Source: Clostridia bacterium (GTDB lineage Bacteria; Bacillota; Clostridia; Oscillospirales; QAMX01). Taken from it: 32,822 bases of DNA. This document shows positions 16,629 to 22,432 of the stretch, piece after piece. The position numbers and the translations under genes were made by a program. Each line of letters opens with the position of its first letter. The first letter of the stretch is position 1. The DNA lies in contig JAFRWU010000023.1 in NCBI GenBank assembly GCA_017441705.1, positions 1 to 32,822 on the forward strand. The letters are read 5' to 3'. A model generated the notes under the pieces. The model worked only from the letters and a program-made list of their open reading frames with translations, had not been told where the DNA came from and did no database searches.

Positions 16629-17714
16629 TTATGATACTCCCGATTCGAGTATTTCTATTCTCGGGACATCACAGTCTATCTCCATCAATGCCCCGGTAGG
16701 AAGTATAGTCATAGGAGTCCGGTGAATGTAATCCACATTTTCCAATATGACCAAATCCGGTCTGTGTACTTCCTTACACATAACCTTTATGATTGTTTCC
16801 TCATTGTCATCATCCAAAGGGCCTGTTATCACAGCTTTCGCCTTATCAAATGCTCCGGCCGCAGCAAATGCCCGAAGTTCATGTAATCCCGCTAATTTAC
16901 TGCCGTAAACACTTCCGTGTTCCAACGCAATAATGGAATCTTCCCAAATATCGGAACCCGGAAAATACTTCGTTCCCATGATCTGCCAAAGAGGGCCTCC
17001 GCAGACCGCGATAACATGGCCTCTGACTTTTCCCGATCCCTGCAATACTTTGTAGCCGGTTCCAGGCGTCCAGGGAATCATATCTTTCGGGTCCTCAATC
17101 TCATCATTATCCAAAAAGCGTTCATATTGCACTTCTTTCTGTCCCTCTCTGATTGTGTATGTGGTATTCCAATCAATAGGTGCAGTCTTTTCCGCTGGTT
17201 TGATCTCACCTATTACCTCATTTGAAAACAATGTCCGTCTGATTGCCTCTTCCGTATACTCATCAAGTTTTCCGGGCTGTGCGAGCGGGGTCAGAACAGA
17301 GGGACCGTAATAAGCACGGACGCCTGCATATGCAAAAACGGCCATCCATGTAGCAATATCGGAAAAACCCATAAATACCTTGGGATGATCATGAATGACC
17401 TGCGGATCGATATACGGAAGAACACGATAGGAATCATCTCCGCCCAAATTACAGATAATACCTTTGATGGAATCATTTTTCAAAGCCCACATCAAATCCT
17501 CGGCTCTTTTCTCGGGATGCTCATAAAGGTACTCGCTTCCACGAAGCGCATTAGGAGTTTCAACCACTCTTACACGAAAGATTTTTTCAAATCTTCTTTT
17601 GCCAAGCAGATACCTGGGGAGCATATCTTCATCTCCGGCACGACCACTTGAAATCGAAAGAAATGCTATGGTATCGCCCTCGTTCAATTTTGATGGGATG
17701 ATCAGTTTTTTCAT
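16629..17714 (-). CDS. S66-family serine peptidase (MccF / LD-carboxypeptidase-like)
   Basis: A 361-residue cytoplasmic peptidase of the S66 family. Members either trim tetrapeptides in murein recycling (LdcA) or cleave microcin-C-like peptide-nucleotides and give self-immunity (MccF). The nucleophile elbow is GFSD with Ser118, following LGGDDSYRVLPYID (residues 90-103). Glu265 in IIALEHG and His331 in DYIHRTP complete a plausible triad, and TILPTGALMEID is the usual C-terminal motif. The ATG at 17714 follows AAGGAGGAGG. Base and codon use are far more A+T-rich than in neighbouring genes. It is the only intact gene inside the integrated element, so it is probably transferred cargo. A resistance role is inference; the sequence does not distinguish it firmly from murein recycling. 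Confidence 0.9.
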   Translation of the reverse strand: MKKLIIPSKLNEGDTIAFLSISSGRAGDEDMLPRYLLGKRRFEKIFRVRVVETPNALRGSEYLYEHPEKRAEDLMWALKNDSIKGIICNLGGDDSYRVLPYIDPQVIHDHPKVFMGFSDIATWMAVFAYAGVRAYYGPSVLTPLAQPGKLDEYTEEAIRRTLFSNEVIGEIKPAEKTAPIDWNTTYTIREGQKEVQYERFLDNDEIEDPKDMIPWTPGTGYKVLQGSGKVRGHVIAVCGGPLWQIMGTKYFPGSDIWEDSIIALEHGSVYGSKLAGLHELRAFAAAGAFDKAKAVITGPLDDDNEETIIKVMCKEVHRPDLVILENVDYIHRTPMTILPTGALMEIDCDVPRIEILESGVS

Positions 17715-17783
17715 TACGCCTCCTCCTTAATTTTCAAGCTGACGGTCTGTATAGTTGGAAGAGCCACTAACTAATATAGTTAT

Positions 17784-17812
17784 AGTGTACTTAATGCAGA
17801 CTCATAATTCAA
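17784..17812 (-). promoter_or_regulatory. Promoter of the S66 peptidase gene
   Basis: On the minus strand, -35 TTGAAT (17807-17812), 17-bp spacer, -10 TACACT (17784-17789). The first 30-bp duplicated unit begins inside the -35 box. Confidence 0.55.
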
Positions 17813-17869
17813 GAGTGTTTCTGTGAACATACAAAAAAACAAGAGTGTTTCTGTGAACATACAAAAAAA
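17810..17869 (+). repeat. Perfect tandem duplication, 2 x 30 bp
   Basis: The unit starting CAAGAGTGTTTCTGTGAACA and ending in a C and seven A's occurs at 17810-17839 and again, without any difference, at 17840-17869. Identity implies a recent duplication. Confidence 0.95.
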
Positions 17870-17911
17870 CTGCGAATTGGCAAATCCGGTTGAGCCGCTT
17901 TTTTCGCAGTT
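17868..17911. other. Inverted repeat AACTGCGAA / TTCGCAGTT
   Basis: A 9-bp perfect inverted repeat (17868-17876 and 17903-17911) encloses 26 bases, including a CGGTTGAGCCG sub-hairpin. It lies in the non-coding part upstream of the mobC remnant. It could be a terminator or part of a transfer origin; the latter is only suggested by position. Confidence 0.4.
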
Positions 17912-17922
17912 CAAAATATTTA

Positions 17923-17948
17923 CAACTCATAGGTTCAACTCATAGGTT
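17923..17948 (+). repeat. Perfect tandem duplication, 2 x 13 bp
   Basis: CAACTCATAGGTT occurs at 17923-17935 and 17936-17948, directly joined. The second copy overlaps the -35 box of the promoter at 17947. Confidence 0.95.
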
Positions 17949-17974
17949 GAAAATCCGCACAATTCGTGTACAAT
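17947..17974 (+). promoter_or_regulatory. Promoter ahead of the mobC remnant
   Basis: -35 TTGAAA (17947-17952), 16-bp spacer, -10 TACAAT (17969-17974). A GGGAGG ribosome site follows at about 17996-18001. Confidence 0.6.
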
Positions 17975-18011
17975 GAGTGTGTACACCCGGAATTCGGGAG
18001 GACCCGTGGAA

Positions 18012-18071
18012 ATGGCAGAGAAGAAAAACCGACTGCGGCCGACACAGCTTCATTTCTATGTAAACGATTGA
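18012..18071 (+). pseudogene. N-terminal remnant resembling a MobC mobilisation protein
   Basis: From an ATG with a GGGAGG ribosome site, 19 codons read MAEKKNRLRPTQLHFYVND and then stop. This resembles the basic start and first strand (Q-L-x-F-Y-V) of MobC/ribbon-helix-helix relaxosome proteins of Firmicutes mobilisable elements, which are normally over 100 residues. The reading breaks where similarity to a recombinase C-terminus begins (about 18061-18070), so an internal deletion joined two genes out of frame. The match rests on a short segment and is therefore uncertain. Confidence 0.45.
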
Positions 18072-18228
18072 AAGCCTCACTCCCTACGCACGGAGAGAAC
18101 TTGTAAAGGCTGTCTATGCGGGGGCTCCGGACAAATCCGGCGGCAAGAGGAAGCAGAGGATTCACATCGCCTATGAGTTCATCGGCTTCATCCAGGTTGA
18201 GGAACTGATGAACGCGAAAGAAGCATGA
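18067..18228 (+). pseudogene. C-terminal remnant of a large serine recombinase
   Basis: 53 codons, open from 18067 to the TGA at 18226-18228, begin IESLTPYARRELVKAVYAGA and continue with PDKSGGKRKQRIHIAYEFIG and FIQVEELMNAKEA. This matches the usual end of transposon-type large serine recombinases (the DUF4368-like tail, LTP..RELI..I.VHAP.KS.GKR.Q.I.I.Y.FIG). There is an in-frame TAA just upstream (18061-18063), and the catalytic and DNA-binding domains are absent. Its position, about 30 bases inside the right att site, is where such recombinase genes normally sit. Confidence 0.7.
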
Positions 18229-18248
18229 CCGAAATCATGCTTCTTTCG
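18215..18248 (+). terminator. Hairpin overlapping the recombinase stop codon
   Basis: A perfect 14-bp stem CGAAAGAAGCATGA (18215-18228) with its complement at 18235-18248 and loop CCGAAA. The stem includes the stop codon. The A/T-rich outer arms can act in both directions. Confidence 0.7.
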
Positions 18249-18260
18249 AGAAAATCGCAT

Positions 18261-18302
18261 ATTACTGTCTTACGGAGGGTGCCCTAAAGGACGCCTCCTT
18301 TT
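18261..18302 (+). other. Right attachment site (attR) of the integrated element
   Basis: The inner half ATTACTGTCTTACGG (18261-18275) is the exact inverse of 16482-16496. The core AAAG is at 18286-18289. The outer half CGCCTCCTTTT (18292-18302) is the exact inverse of 16454-16464 and is the T-tract arm of the split host terminator. Confidence 0.7.
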
Positions 18303-18341
18303 GACTTGCCTCTAAAGCGAGTCGTCTCTCCGTCTGCGTTA

Positions 18342-18370
18342 TTGCATCCCGCACACAGGTTTTGTATAAT
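18342..18370 (+). promoter_or_regulatory. Promoter of the XRE regulator gene
   Basis: -35 TTGCAT (18342-18347), 17-bp spacer, consensus -10 TATAAT (18365-18370). Confidence 0.85.
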
Positions 18371-18411
18371 GATCCCGCAAGAGAAAAAAGACTCTCAAAG
18401 GAGGTTTCCCC

Positions 18412-19446
18412 ATGGAACTGGGAAAGAAAATCAGGACGCTGCGCCTCAAGGCGGGCTTTACGCAGGAGCAGCTCGCGGAAAAGCTCGGGATCGGACCGCA
18501 GGCGGTTTCCAAATGGGAAAACGCGGCGGCGATGCCGGACGTCGCCGCCCTTCCGGTCCTGGCGGAGGTTTTCGGCGTCACGGTCGACGATCTTTTCGAC
18601 CTGACCGTGGAGCAGCGCTTCCGCCGCATCGAAAACCGCATGGATATCGAAGAGGATCTGCCGCAGGACGTGTTCCTGGAGTACGAGGAATTCCTGAAAG
18701 AACGGGCCGGGGAGGAACCGTACGAAAAACGCGCGACGGAGCTGCTCGCCTATCTCTACTGGCACAAGATGAACGCCTTTTCCCGAAAGGCCGGCCGGTA
18801 CGCGCGGGACGCGGTGCGCCGCGCGCCCGGGGAAAAGACGTGCTATTGGATGCTCGCGCAGGCGGAAAGGCACGCCGTGTGGGACTGGAACGTCTCGAAT
18901 CACCACAAGGCCATCGGTTTCTACCGGGAGATCGTGGAAAGCGATCCGGGCGCGAAGCTGCCCTACCTCTATCTCCTCGACAATCTGCTCGCGGATCACC
19001 GGGCGGAGGAGGCCGAAGCGGTTCTCGCGCGCTACGCCGCCCTGCCGGACGTGAATCCGGTCCACGTCGGGATCTACCGGGCGTATATCGCCCTGGCGCG
19101 CTTTGACGAACCCGCGGCGGACAGGATCGTCGAGGAACTGGAGAAAGAGCATCCGGACGATTTCGGCTGTCTTTTCGAGTCCGCCCAGTATTACGCCCGC
19201 AAATGCGATTACGACAGGGCGATCGCCCTCTACGAACGCTCCTTCGAGCGGGAGCCGCGCCGCCCGCGGTTCCAGGACGAGCTGATGGCGATCGCGGACA
19301 TCCACGAGATCCGGGGCGATTTCCGGAAGGCAGCGGCGGCGTACGAAAGGATCGTCGACCTGCTCCGGAACGAGTGGGGGATGACCGAGGAGACCGAACT
19401 GAAGGACGCGGAAAAGGAAAGAGACCGGCTGCTCGCCAAAGCATGA
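18412..19446 (+). CDS. XRE-family transcriptional regulator with TPR-like C-terminal domain
   Basis: A 344-residue protein. Residues 1-62 form a Cro/CI-type helix-turn-helix (IRTLRLKAGFTQEQLAEKLGIGPQAVSKWEN, ending LAEVFGVTVDDLF). The rest is helical, with repeated aromatic/alanine pairs such as YARKCDYDRAIALYERSFE and IRGDFRKAAAAYERIVDLL, as in tetratricopeptide repeats, which often bind peptides or partner proteins. The ATG at 18412 follows AAAGGAGG. Base composition is that of the host, so the gene lies outside the adjoining mobile element. Before the insertion it would have been directly downstream of the oxidoreductase terminator. No target operon is evident nearby. Confidence 0.87.
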   Translation: MELGKKIRTLRLKAGFTQEQLAEKLGIGPQAVSKWENAAAMPDVAALPVLAEVFGVTVDDLFDLTVEQRFRRIENRMDIEEDLPQDVFLEYEEFLKERAGEEPYEKRATELLAYLYWHKMNAFSRKAGRYARDAVRRAPGEKTCYWMLAQAERHAVWDWNVSNHHKAIGFYREIVESDPGAKLPYLYLLDNLLADHRAEEAEAVLARYAALPDVNPVHVGIYRAYIALARFDEPAADRIVEELEKEHPDDFGCLFESAQYYARKCDYDRAIALYERSFEREPRRPRFQDELMAIADIHEIRGDFRKAAAAYERIVDLLRNEWGMTEETELKDAEKERDRLLAKA

Positions 19447-19457
19447 CCGGAAGCACG

Positions 19458-19502
19458 CAAAAACCCGGGGACGCCTTCCGCAGGGAAGACGCCCCCGGGT
19501 CT
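19458..19502 (-). terminator. Terminator between the XRE gene and prmA
   Basis: ACCCGGGG (19463-19470) pairs with CCCCGGGT (19493-19500) around an inner TTCC/GGAA stem. On the minus strand a T5 run follows, so it mainly ends prmA; on the plus strand the tail is weak. Confidence 0.8.
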
Positions 19503-19512
19503 GTTGTTTCCG

Positions 19513-20475
19513 TCAGCGCAGAGCGACAAGCAGAGCCGACCAGTCTTCGGAATCGCGGGTCGAAAGGACGCGGTACCCGGCCTTTTCGGCGGCCAGGACG
19601 ATCTCGTCTCTCCTTTCGGAGATGATCCCCGAAAGCACCGCGCGTCCGTCCGGCTTCAGGAGCTTCCCGAAATACGGCATCAGGGCGAGGAGCACGTCGG
19701 CCACGATATTGGCCGCGATCACGTCGTATCCCTCCCCGAGAGAGGCGAGAAGCTCACGGTCGGAGGTCAGATCGCCGACGAACGTACGGGCTTCGGCGCC
19801 CGCGCGGGCAAGGTTCCCGCGGGCGATCGCCGCGGCGTTTTCGTCGATGTCCACGCAGGAGAGATCGCGCGCGCCGAGGAGCCAGGCCGCCAGACTCAGG
19901 ATCCCGCTGCCGCAGCCGAGATCCAGAAAACGCGTATTCTCCCGGACCAGATCCTCCAGGTATTCGATGCAGAGCCTCGTGGTGGCGTGGCTCCCGGTGC
20001 CGAAGGAGGAGGCGGGATCGATCTCCAGGACCGTACGTCCCCCGTCGTCTTCGACCGTCTCCCAGCTCGGCTTGATCAGAAAGCGCTTCCCCACGGGGAA
20101 GGGCTTGAAATACTGCTTCCAGTTCTCGGCCCAGTCTTCCTCCCGCACGGCGGAAATTTCCAGGGTCAGGGGGCCGAAAAGCCCGCCTTCGTCCCTTTCC
20201 CGGATGCCCCGGAGCACCGCTTTGACGGTTTCCAGCTGTTCCTCTCCCTGGGCGTTTGAGGCAAGATACAGCTTGACGCGGCTCTTTTCGTTTTCTTTTT
20301 CGGCGAGAAGATCCTCGTCCACGTAGTCCCAGCGCGGCGTGTTGGTTTCGAGGAATTCCCTGAAATCCTCCGCATCCTCGATCACGAAATTCTGCAGTCC
20401 CGCGATCGACAGGGCGCCGGTCACCACGTCGATCCCTTCGGTGGTTGTGGAAATGGCGATCTCTTTGAATTCCAA
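19513..20475 (-). CDS. prmA: Ribosomal protein L11 methyltransferase
   Basis: Methylates ribosomal protein L11 with S-adenosylmethionine. It is a 320-residue protein with the N-terminal L11-recognition domain and a methyltransferase fold. Conserved motifs are DPASSFGTGSHATT (residues 153-166; most relatives have GTGxHPTT), the SAM loop FLDLGCGSGIL (183-193), VDIDENA and ANIVADVL. TTG at 20475 is chosen because GGAGG lies eight bases upstream and similarity starts at EFKEIAI; the frame stays open to 20556 without similarity. Transcribed alone from a promoter at 20506-20534. Confidence 0.95.
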   Translation of the reverse strand: MEFKEIAISTTTEGIDVVTGALSIAGLQNFVIEDAEDFREFLETNTPRWDYVDEDLLAEKENEKSRVKLYLASNAQGEEQLETVKAVLRGIRERDEGGLFGPLTLEISAVREEDWAENWKQYFKPFPVGKRFLIKPSWETVEDDGGRTVLEIDPASSFGTGSHATTRLCIEYLEDLVRENTRFLDLGCGSGILSLAAWLLGARDLSCVDIDENAAAIARGNLARAGAEARTFVGDLTSDRELLASLGEGYDVIAANIVADVLLALMPYFGKLLKPDGRAVLSGIISERRDEIVLAAEKAGYRVLSTRDSEDWSALLVALR

Positions 20476-20505
20476 GGCGTCGTCCTCCGTCTGTTTGATA
20501 GTCTT

Positions 20506-20534
20506 ATCATACCGCAAAACGCGTTCCTTTGCAA
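20506..20534 (-). promoter_or_regulatory. Promoter of prmA
   Basis: On the minus strand, -35 TTGCAA (20529-20534), 17-bp spacer, -10 TATGAT (20506-20511). Confidence 0.8.
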
Positions 20535-20583
20535 GGGCAGGCCGGCTCTTTTCCACGGAGCCCGCAAACGGCGAAAGAAAAGG

Positions 20584-20613
20584 TTGACGGGGAAGAGGGA
20601 ACTGTGCTATCTT
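20584..20613 (+). promoter_or_regulatory. Promoter of the GH29-like gene
   Basis: -35 TTGACG (20584-20589), 18-bp spacer, -10 TATCTT (20608-20613). Confidence 0.6.
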
Positions 20614-20651
20614 GAATACGGAAAACGATGAAGAAAAGGAAGGGGACCGGT

Positions 20652-21647
20652 ATGCAGGCTCAGGATCGCATGATGCGGAAAAAATGGGGCGTTTTCAATC
20701 ACTATCTTTACGGAAGCGAAAAAGGGTATATCGATTACCGGGGCGAAAACAAGGAGGAGATCCTCCTGATGGCGGAGGAGTGGAACGGGCAGGTCGCCTC
20801 CTTCGACGTCGGGAAGCTGGCCCGGACCCTGCACGAGGTCGGATGCGGCTACTATATGATCACGGTCATGCAGGGGACCCGCTTCATGATCGCGCCGAAC
20901 GAAGCCTATTCCCGTATCACCGGGATCGGGCCGGGCGAGGGCTGCGCGAAGCGCGACCTGGTCCGGGATATCGGGGAAGCACTTCGGGAATACGATATCG
21001 ATCTCTATCTCTATTACACCGGCGACGGTCCGCATTTCGACAAAACGGCGGGTCCGGGAATGGGGCTTTACGAGGACTACGAGGCCGGGATCCACGGAAA
21101 GGTCGACCGGCGGTTCGTGGAGAACTGGGCGGCGGTGCTGGAGGAATACGCCGTGCGGTACGGCGATCTGGTCAAGGGCTGGTGGGTGGACGGATGCTAC
21201 GCAAGCCTCGGCTATAACGACGAATTGCTTTCGATCTACGACAAAGCCCTGAAAAAAGGAAACCCAGACGTCCTGGCCGCCTTCAACAGCGGGACGGCGA
21301 GCTTCGTGCATCCCGACGGCGACGACACGCCGGTGAAATGGTACAAAAACGAGGGCTTCACCTGCGGCGAGGACAACGACTTCACGTATATCTTCAAGAC
21401 CCGGTTCACAGACGGCGCGCAGAACCACCTCCTGATCCCCATGGGCGAGTACCGGGACGGGAACGTCTGCAATGGATGGCGGAATACCGGCGTCCGGCGG
21501 AGCCCTGCCTATATGGCCGACTACATCCGGAAGAACAACGAAGCCGGCGCGGTGATCACCGTGGACGTTTTCGTGGATCAGCACGGGAATTTCGATCCCG
21601 CGCAGGTGGAGGCGCTCAGATTCATCGGCAGGGAAGTGGGGAAATAA
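20652..21647 (+). CDS. GH29 (alpha-L-fucosidase)-like TIM-barrel protein, short form
   Basis: A 331-residue cytoplasmic protein without signal peptide. KKWGVFNHYLYG resembles the opening barrel strand of alpha-L-fucosidases (WG.F.HW..Y). YYMITVMQGTRFM stands where they have the 'T.KHHDGF' strand, and VKGWWVDGCY carries an Asp in the position of the GH29 nucleophile (W.DG). The C-terminal FVDQHGNFDPAQVEALRFIG fits the end of the barrel. It lacks the C-terminal beta-sandwich and is about 100 residues shorter than ordinary fucosidases, so substrate and activity are open. ATG 20652 is preferred over 20628 because of AAGGAAGGGG before it. A lipoprotein gene and an unrecognised TIM-barrel-like gene follow on the same strand. 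Confidence 0.6.
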   Translation: MQAQDRMMRKKWGVFNHYLYGSEKGYIDYRGENKEEILLMAEEWNGQVASFDVGKLARTLHEVGCGYYMITVMQGTRFMIAPNEAYSRITGIGPGEGCAKRDLVRDIGEALREYDIDLYLYYTGDGPHFDKTAGPGMGLYEDYEAGIHGKVDRRFVENWAAVLEEYAVRYGDLVKGWWVDGCYASLGYNDELLSIYDKALKKGNPDVLAAFNSGTASFVHPDGDDTPVKWYKNEGFTCGEDNDFTYIFKTRFTDGAQNHLLIPMGEYRDGNVCNGWRNTGVRRSPAYMADYIRKNNEAGAVITVDVFVDQHGNFDPAQVEALRFIGREVGK

Positions 21648-21678
21648 GGAGCCGTATTCATAAACAGCGGAAAACTCC

Positions 21679-21706
21679 TTGCATATTCTGCAAAAAGCGT
21701 TATAAT
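21679..21706 (+). promoter_or_regulatory. Promoter of the lipoprotein gene
   Basis: -35 TTGCAT (21679-21684), 16-bp spacer, consensus -10 TATAAT (21701-21706). Confidence 0.8.
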
Positions 21707-21717
21707 AAACATAACGG

Positions 21718-21756
21718 AGCCGCAAGCGGCTTTGCCCGGAGGGAAATCTCCCCGGG
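21718..21756 (+). other. Two leader hairpins of the lipoprotein mRNA
   Basis: AGCCGC-aa-GCGGCT (21718-21731) is followed by CCCG..GGGA-aatc-TCCCCGGG (21734-21755), both between the promoter and the AAAGGGG ribosome site. There is no T-run; a stabilising or regulatory leader is possible. Confidence 0.45.
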
Positions 21757-21786
21757 AACGTATGAACTGTGAAAGGGGCACCTGAT

Positions 21787-22332
21787 ATGAAAAAGACGGT
21801 TTCTGCTTTTGCGCTGCTTTTGATCCTCGCCATGCTTCCCGCGCTGTTCGCGGCGTGCTCCGGCAAGACGCCTGACGTGATCGCCGCGGAAGAAGAGGCC
21901 CAGAAGACCGTGGAGAATCTGGACTGGAGCTTTGCGGTGGAAGGCGCTGAAAAGACGACCTATACGCTCGCCGATGCCAAACAGCATGAGATGAAGCACA
22001 TGATCACCACCTGCAAGCTCTCCGGAGAGGGAGACGTCAAGGCGGCGCCCAAGAGCTTCCGCGTGGACGGCATCAGCTTCCAGGACTTCCTGGCCGACGT
22101 CGGAGCTACGGGAGCGACTTCGATCACCTATTACGGCCATAACGTCTTCGGCGAAGAGATGAGCTACACGTTCACCCCGGAGGAATGCAAGGATGAAAAA
22201 ATCATGATCGGATGGATCTCCAACAAGGATAACCTCCTCTCCGACAGCATTACCTACGTGGGCATTTTCGCCCCCAACTCCACCTCCACCTTCATCGGGA
22301 GCACGTCCCTGATCAAGATCGTCATCGGCTGA
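21787..22332 (+). CDS. Lipoprotein, sulfite-oxidase/molybdopterin-binding-fold-like
   Basis: A 181-residue secreted lipoprotein: MKKTVSAFALLLILAMLPAL, then lipobox LFAAC. The mature part (WSFAVEGAEKTTYTLADAKQ, later RVDGISFQDFLADVGA, and SYTFTPEECKDEKIMIGWI) has the look of the small beta-rich fold of oxidoreductase molybdopterin-binding proteins in which 'Y(T/S)..DL' and 'G.....LL...G' recur. The cofactor-binding part is not evident, so it may be a stand-alone binding or structural protein. ATG 21787 starts the signal peptide; the frame is open from 21769. It has its own strong promoter. No function is claimed. Confidence 0.65.
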   Translation: MKKTVSAFALLLILAMLPALFAACSGKTPDVIAAEEEAQKTVENLDWSFAVEGAEKTTYTLADAKQHEMKHMITTCKLSGEGDVKAAPKSFRVDGISFQDFLADVGATGATSITYYGHNVFGEEMSYTFTPEECKDEKIMIGWISNKDNLLSDSITYVGIFAPNSTSTFIGSTSLIKIVIG

Positions 22333-22340
22333 CGGATCTG

Positions 22341-22398
22341 CCCCGGTACGGGGCCAACAGCATATCACGCGGCGCGCTTTTTCGGGCGCGCCGCCTTT
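22341..22398 (+). terminator. Hairpins after the lipoprotein gene
   Basis: CCCCG-gta-CGGGG (22341-22353) is followed by a 9-bp stem GCGGCGCGC/GCGCGCCGC (22369-22394) and a CTTT tail. The T-run is weak, so termination is probably partial. Confidence 0.55.
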
Positions 22399-22432
22399 CA
22401 CAAAAGCCTTCAGAAAGAATAAGGATTCGAAT

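Larger units (their letters stand above)
16470..18289 (+). mobile_element. Degenerate serine-recombinase-type integrated element (about 1.8 kb) inside a terminator
   Basis: The stretch is visibly A+T-richer than both neighbours and is bounded by imperfect inverted repeats ending in a common AAAG (16470-16473 and 18286-18289). The outer halves together give a complete Rho-independent terminator for the oxidoreductase gene. The inner halves together give a 52-bp palindrome with 21 of 25 matching pairs. The contents, left to right, are a terminator, an S66 peptidase gene (minus strand), two tandem duplications, a promoter, 19 codons like the start of mobC, and the last 53 codons of a recombinase with its terminator. 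It has no intact recombinase, so it would need one in trans to move. An alternative reading is an insertion sequence with long terminal repeats, but no transposase or target duplication is seen. Confidence 0.7.

Noticed and set aside
17810-17869. Possible CRISPR repeats
   Set aside because: The two 30-bp units are directly joined with no spacer and there are no cas genes; this is a tandem duplication.
17935-18165. Minus-strand 76-residue open frame
   Set aside because: Opposite the recombinase and mobC remnants, with no ribosome site and no recognisable features.
18067-18228. Intact small gene
   Set aside because: No ATG or ribosome site in this frame near the start of similarity and an in-frame stop just upstream; it is the tail of a longer gene.
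16451-18302. Ordinary insertion sequence with terminal inverted repeats
   Set aside because: No transposase or target-site duplication; the recombinase remnant and the rebuilt palindromic attB/attP fit serine-recombinase ends better.
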